Notes under the pieces: model-generated
The model's database searches: none
What the model saw: the letters and a program-made list of their open reading frames with translations, nothing else
Told to the model about the DNA's origin: nothing
Position numbers and translations under genes: made by a program
NCBI GenBank assembly: GCA_947456005.1
Contig: CANGRP010000108.1
Coordinates: 1 to 8,450, forward strand
DNA length: 8,450 nucleotides
Source: Caulobacteraceae bacterium
GTDB taxonomy: Bacteria > Pseudomonadota > Alphaproteobacteria > Caulobacterales > Caulobacteraceae
Reading direction: 5' to 3'
In this document: positions 5,788-8,450 of the stretch, in pieces
Numbering within the stretch: the first letter of the stretch is position 1
Layout: every line of letters begins with the position of its first letter

Positions 5788-7161
5788 ATGACCAAGATGA
5801 CCCCCGCCGAGGCGATGACCGCCATGCTCGAGGCGCTCGCCCCCAGTCAGCGGCCCTTTGGCTATGGACAGTTGCTCGAGGCCGCCCAGTCCCTGACATC
5901 CGGCTCGGCGACCCAGGCGGCCCTGATCCTGGGCGTCCTCGGCACATCCCAGTTCGCGCGCATCGCCACCCCGCCGCCGGTCGGCGTCCCGCTCAGCTTC
6001 CCGGCCGACCATAGGGTCCACCTGGAGAACAGCGAGGAATGGTACTGGATCAGCGCCAATCTGACCGCCAGCGACGGCGTGACCAAGCTTGGCGTGCTGA
6101 CAACCACCCAAAGCACGCGGCTGGTGCCCCAGGACATCCAGGCCAGCGCCGGATGGAGCGACGCTGAGTCCCATGTCGCCTACAGCGCGACCACTGTCGC
6201 GGTGAACGATGGAACCCGCAGCTTCCTGGTTCGCCGCAAGCCGAACGTGAAGTGGCGGATCGGGGGCGACGACGTGGTCTTCCCGTCTGTGGACCAGCCG
6301 CTCTATCGTTGCGGTGACGACGTCATGACCTGGGGAAGCGATCAGGTGCTGCCCCTGCGGGTCCAGTCGGGTGACGGGGACATGTCCATCGATCTGACCC
6401 TGTCCACGGACATGCCCCTTGAAAGCGCATGGTTCCTCCAGGCGCTGGCCGGTCGCTCGCCGCCGCCGCGGCCGGGCATCTATTACAGCTGGCCGCAACT
6501 GAAGGTGACCGGGACCGTGACGCTCGGCGAGACGGTCTACGAGGTTTCCGGAACCGGCTGGATTGACCACCAGTTGATGATGGCGACGCCCCCTGACCCC
6601 ATCCATCCGCCGCCGCCCATTCTTCCGCCGACCGTCGACAGCCTCGATCGCGGCTATAGCGGCTGGCAATGGTGCCAGTTCAACTTCGAGAATGGGGACG
6701 CCTATACGGGCGCAACCTTCCAGGACGGTCCGTTCCGGACAAACCTGAAGTCGACCTTCAGCGGATACATCACCAAGGTGGACGGCGCCTGGGTCACGCA
6801 GGTGGTCGATGCGGAATGGCGCCTCGACGCCCTCATCAACACCCTGTTCGATGTCCTTCAACCGACCGAGTGGACCTATCAGCTCAATGGAGCCCAGGGG
6901 GCGGGATCGGGCGCAGCCGCAACGGCCGGGACGATCGTCGCCACGCCGCTGCATGCTGACGGGTCCTTCCTCAGCGATGGCCTGGGGGTCCTTTCAGAGG
7001 TGGCCGCCACTGTGATCCTGACGCGCAACCCTGAAGGGGGGCCAGCCACCACCCTGGCGGGCGCCGGGTATTGCGAGACCGTCGAAGCGGAGCCCCGGGC
7101 CTTCTACGTGAAGCGGGCGCTCGCCATCCTGGCGGGCGACGCTGAGCTCCCGACCCCCTGA
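5788..7161 (+). CDS. AttH/CrtC-like (lipocalin-like domain) protein
   Basis: This encodes 457 residues. The family includes carotenoid 1,2-hydratase (CrtC), AttH and related two-domain lipocalin-like proteins, many of them enzymes acting on large hydrophobic molecules; the substrate here cannot be told. The first half carries EEWYWISANL (83-92), corresponding to the family's E-W-W-Y strand. It is followed by DLTLSTDMPL, then the linker GIYYSWPQLKVTGTVTL and the GTGWIDHQ motif (255-262), which corresponds to the family's W-x-D-H/R-E element with Gln in place of the usual Glu. A proline-rich insert (about 267-283) precedes SGWQWCQFNFENGDAY (about 291-306), the start of the second lobe. There is no signal peptide, and the first 60 residues are an extra helical region. 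The start is ATG 5788 with AAAGG at 5776-5780. The gene begins 83 bases after the regulator and may share its transcript. No carotenoid, polyketide or hopanoid gene is nearby. Confidence 0.75.
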   Translation: MTKMTPAEAMTAMLEALAPSQRPFGYGQLLEAAQSLTSGSATQAALILGVLGTSQFARIATPPPVGVPLSFPADHRVHLENSEEWYWISANLTASDGVTKLGVLTTTQSTRLVPQDIQASAGWSDAESHVAYSATTVAVNDGTRSFLVRRKPNVKWRIGGDDVVFPSVDQPLYRCGDDVMTWGSDQVLPLRVQSGDGDMSIDLTLSTDMPLESAWFLQALAGRSPPPRPGIYYSWPQLKVTGTVTLGETVYEVSGTGWIDHQLMMATPPDPIHPPPPILPPTVDSLDRGYSGWQWCQFNFENGDAYTGATFQDGPFRTNLKSTFSGYITKVDGAWVTQVVDAEWRLDALINTLFDVLQPTEWTYQLNGAQGAGSGAAATAGTIVATPLHADGSFLSDGLGVLSEVAATVILTRNPEGGPATTLAGAGYCETVEAEPRAFYVKRALAILAGDAELPTP

Positions 7162-7229
7162 GAGGCCGTCAGAGGAACGGACGCCCGTCGCGGCCGGGAC
7201 CGGCAAACTGCGCCCGGGTCGCTCACGGC

Positions 7230-7332
7230 CCGAACGCCGCCCGGAACTCCGGCTTCACGGCCTCCAGCACAGCCGCAGTCACCGGCAGGGTGACCTCGTA
7301 GGCGCCCTCCACATAGGGCCCTCGGCATAGGG
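7230..7332. repeat. 103-base perfect direct repeat, right copy
   Basis: This segment is identical to 2621-2723. It covers the last 35 or so codons of the minus-strand DUF3298 gene but stops just short of its ancestral stop codon. On the low-coordinate side the copies part within the final codons (Pro-TGA here, Leu-TAG in the left copy). On the other side they keep coding similarity with silent changes. Confidence 0.95.
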
Positions 7333-7965
7333 GGCGACGAGGATGCCGATGCGGTTGAAGCGCTTCCGGTCGGTGGATCCCAGGACCACCGCCTGCCCGG
7401 AGGGGCGGATGCAGGCGTCGAACTCATCGCCGCTGGCGCGGTCCACGGGGGCGCCCCGGCGCGCCGCCCGCTCGCGGTCGAGGGCGTCACAGAAGGGCGC
7501 GCGGATCGCAGCGTCCAGCGCCTCGGGCGAGGTGAACAGGTCCAGGGGAGGCCGTTCGACCCCCGTCCTCCGGTCCCAGACCAGGGAGTCAAAGCCCGTG
7601 TTCGGGTGGGCGCCGCCCTCGAAGACACTGAGGCTCTGGGACAGGCTCAGCCAGGCCGGCAAGGCCGCGGCCACCTTCCACTCTACCGAGAGCTCATGGG
7701 GCGGGAAGGGGCGGCCCGGATCGGCGGCGGCCTCCTGCCGGGCCTGGCCGGCCGCCTCGGCGAAGGCGCGCCGGACCGCCTCCTGGTCCTTCACCAGGCG
7801 CGAGCGCAGGGCCGGGACAGCCTCCACCGCCGCAGGCCAGCGATAGGTGAAGACATAGTCCGCCGTCCGGACCTCCACCCCGCCGGATCCCGGCGCCGGA
7901 CCGGCCGCCGCCAGCAGGAGCGCGAGCCCGGCGAGGAAGACCCTGCGGGGCGTGCGGCGGCTCAA
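7279..7965 (-). CDS. DUF4163/DUF3298 (RsiV-like) exported protein, frameshifted near the 3' end
   Basis: As it stands the frame gives 228 residues. The N-terminus, MSRRTPRRVFLAGLALLLAAAGPAPG, has basic residues then a hydrophobic core, a signal peptide or lipid-free anchor. VEVRTADYVFTYRWPAAVEAVPAL matches the start of the DUF4163-type region. SLSVFEGGAHPNTGFDSLVWD (residues 112-131, with GGAHPN at 117-122) is the DUF3298 hallmark seen in RsiV and PdaC. RIGILVAPYAEGP begins the terminal strand. There, one base is missing in the G run at 7316-7318 (C run on the coding strand), and translation ends in MWRAPTRSPCR at 7279. Restoring the base gives PYVEGAYEVTLP and an end at FRAAFGP, stop TGA 7223-7225, for 247 residues. 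The last strand and helix are therefore lost. The start is TTG (7963-7965), which overlaps the upstream gene's TGA, implying translational coupling. No sigma factor gene is visible, so an anti-sigma role is not supported. A periplasmic or envelope role is likely. Confidence 0.78.
   Translation of the reverse strand: MSRRTPRRVFLAGLALLLAAAGPAPGSGGVEVRTADYVFTYRWPAAVEAVPALRSRLVKDQEAVRRAFAEAAGQARQEAAADPGRPFPPHELSVEWKVAAALPAWLSLSQSLSVFEGGAHPNTGFDSLVWDRRTGVERPPLDLFTSPEALDAAIRAPFCDALDRERAARRGAPVDRASGDEFDACIRPSGQAVVLGSTDRKRFNRIGILVAPYAEGPMWRAPTRSPCR
7316..7321 (-). other. One-base frameshift site in the DUF3298 gene
   Basis: The sequence GGGCCC here should carry one more G on the plus strand to keep the family's GPYxEG reading. 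The frame beyond it stays open and family-like for 30 codons to TGA 7223-7225, so the lesion is recent. The left repeat copy has the same deletion at 2707-2712, which makes a random sequencing error at this one site less likely. Confidence 0.7.
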
Positions 7966-8450
7966 ACGATGTCGCCAGCCGCCGCCTCGGCCAGCAGGTA
8001 GAGCCGCCCGGCCTCGGTGGACAAGAGGGCGCCGACCTCCCGTCCCGAGCGGTCGCGGCGGGTCGCCGTCTCGATCTCGGTCTGGTAGCGGGCGAGGAAG
8101 TCCATGACCGAGCGGCGCATGCGCGGCTCCTCCAGCAGGCGGCGCGACAGCTTGCGGGTGGCGGCGGGGGCGAGGCGGCGCACCGTCTCCCGGGCCAGGT
8201 CCCCCTGCCCGTCGGAGATCATGGTCGACAGCTCATCCACCCGGGTGATGGGCAGGAGCACGGTGGGATCGATGCCCAGGGCGCGGATCTCGTCGGCCAG
8301 GAAGTCCATGGACTCCGAATCCGGTCCCGTCCTCTGGCCGTTCGCGTCGACGGTCGAAAGCAGGTCCCGCCAGGTCCAGCCGCCTGCAGCGGGGGGTGTG
8401 CGGCCCGAAGTCGGAGCGGCGGGCCGGGCCGGGGCGGGCGCCGGCGCCTC
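7962..8450 (-). CDS. Unidentified protein, C-terminal part (5' end outside window)
   Basis: I do not recognise this gene. The frame is open from the right edge of the window down to TGA at 7962-7964, giving 162 residues with no stop upstream, so the beginning lies outside. An internal ATG at 8307-8309 would give only 115 residues, but the coding-like sequence clearly continues upstream of it. The visible N-terminal part is a low-complexity Ala/Pro linker (EAPAPAPARPAAP). It is followed by a conserved-looking domain beginning GGWTWRDLLSTVD, then DFLADEIRALGIDPTVLLP, a helical stretch (ARETVRRLAPAATRKLSRRL) and an acidic-basic helical tail ending in AEAAAGDIV. It has no membrane segment or catalytic motif that I can name. 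The layout suggests a soluble, mainly helical domain tethered by a flexible linker. Its stop overlaps the TTG start of the downstream DUF3298 gene by two bases, so the two are co-translated. Confidence 0.75.
   Translation of the reverse strand, partial: EAPAPAPARPAAPTSGRTPPAAGGWTWRDLLSTVDANGQRTGPDSESMDFLADEIRALGIDPTVLLPITRVDELSTMISDGQGDLARETVRRLAPAATRKLSRRLLEEPRMRRSVMDFLARYQTEIETATRRDRSGREVGALLSTEAGRLYLLAEAAAGDIV

Noticed and set aside
5731..6954. Antisense open frame of 407 codons opposite the CrtC-like gene
   Set aside because: Its composition is typical of a GC-rich shadow frame, and the plus strand shows recognisable family motifs.
7279..7965. Anti-sigma factor RsiV function for the DUF3298 gene
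   Set aside because: There is no sigma factor gene in the window, no clear cytoplasmic anti-sigma N-terminal domain, and the C-terminus is frameshifted. Only the domain family can be claimed.

Overview
The window is very GC-rich, with codons ending mostly in G or C. It resembles an alphaproteobacterial chromosome, most likely from Caulobacterales or a close relative (Caulobacter, Phenylobacterium or Brevundimonas type). That placement is an inference. It rests on the alphaproteobacterial style of the methylmalonyl-CoA mutase, the UrcA-family secreted protein, the HigB/HigA-type toxin-antitoxin remnant and the base composition. No rRNA, tRNA, CRISPR array, transposase or integrase was seen.

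Layout. (1) Positions 2-967 (+) hold the 3' part of a methylmalonyl-CoA mutase, cut by the left edge, with its complete B12-binding domain. (2) Positions 968-2566 (+) form a visibly less GC-rich block that looks acquired. It holds a HigB/RelE-type toxin gene wrecked by an internal deletion, its intact HTH antitoxin, and a complete KDO-8-phosphate synthase of the E. coli-like, metal-independent type. (3) Positions 2567-2938 carry a truncated fragment of a DUF3298 (RsiV-like) gene on the minus strand and two leader hairpins. (4) Positions 2939-3286 (+) encode a small exported UrcA-family protein, followed by a strong stem-loop. (5) Positions 3437-5704 (+) encode a large one-component regulator: an OmpR-type winged helix, a BTAD domain, a TolB/FlgO-like domain and TPR-like repeats. 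It is followed 83 bases later by an AttH/CrtC-like (lipocalin-like) protein at 5788-7161. (6) On the minus strand, a DUF4163/DUF3298-type exported protein gene (7965 down to about 7223) carries a frameshift near its 3' end. It starts at a TTG that overlaps the stop of an upstream unidentified gene, which runs off the right edge.

The most striking structure is a 103-base perfect direct repeat (2621-2723 and 7230-7332) formed by the 3' ends of two diverged DUF3298 genes. Identity stops abruptly at both ends, yet homology continues with mostly synonymous differences on the 5' side and with different stop codons (TAG versus TGA) on the 3' side. Both copies carry the same one-base frameshift. This looks like gene conversion or recombination between paralogues. 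The repeats flank a roughly 4.5 kb segment that carries the UrcA, regulator and CrtC-like genes.

Functional links are modest. The mutase belongs to propionate and methylmalonyl metabolism. The KDO-8-P synthase belongs to LPS or KDO-type sugar synthesis but stands without partner genes. The regulator and CrtC-like gene form a plausible two-gene unit. The two minus-strand genes at the right are translationally coupled. I found no convincing evidence of a wholly new multi-gene system. The repeat/frameshift pair and the regulator plus CrtC-like pair deserve the closest look.
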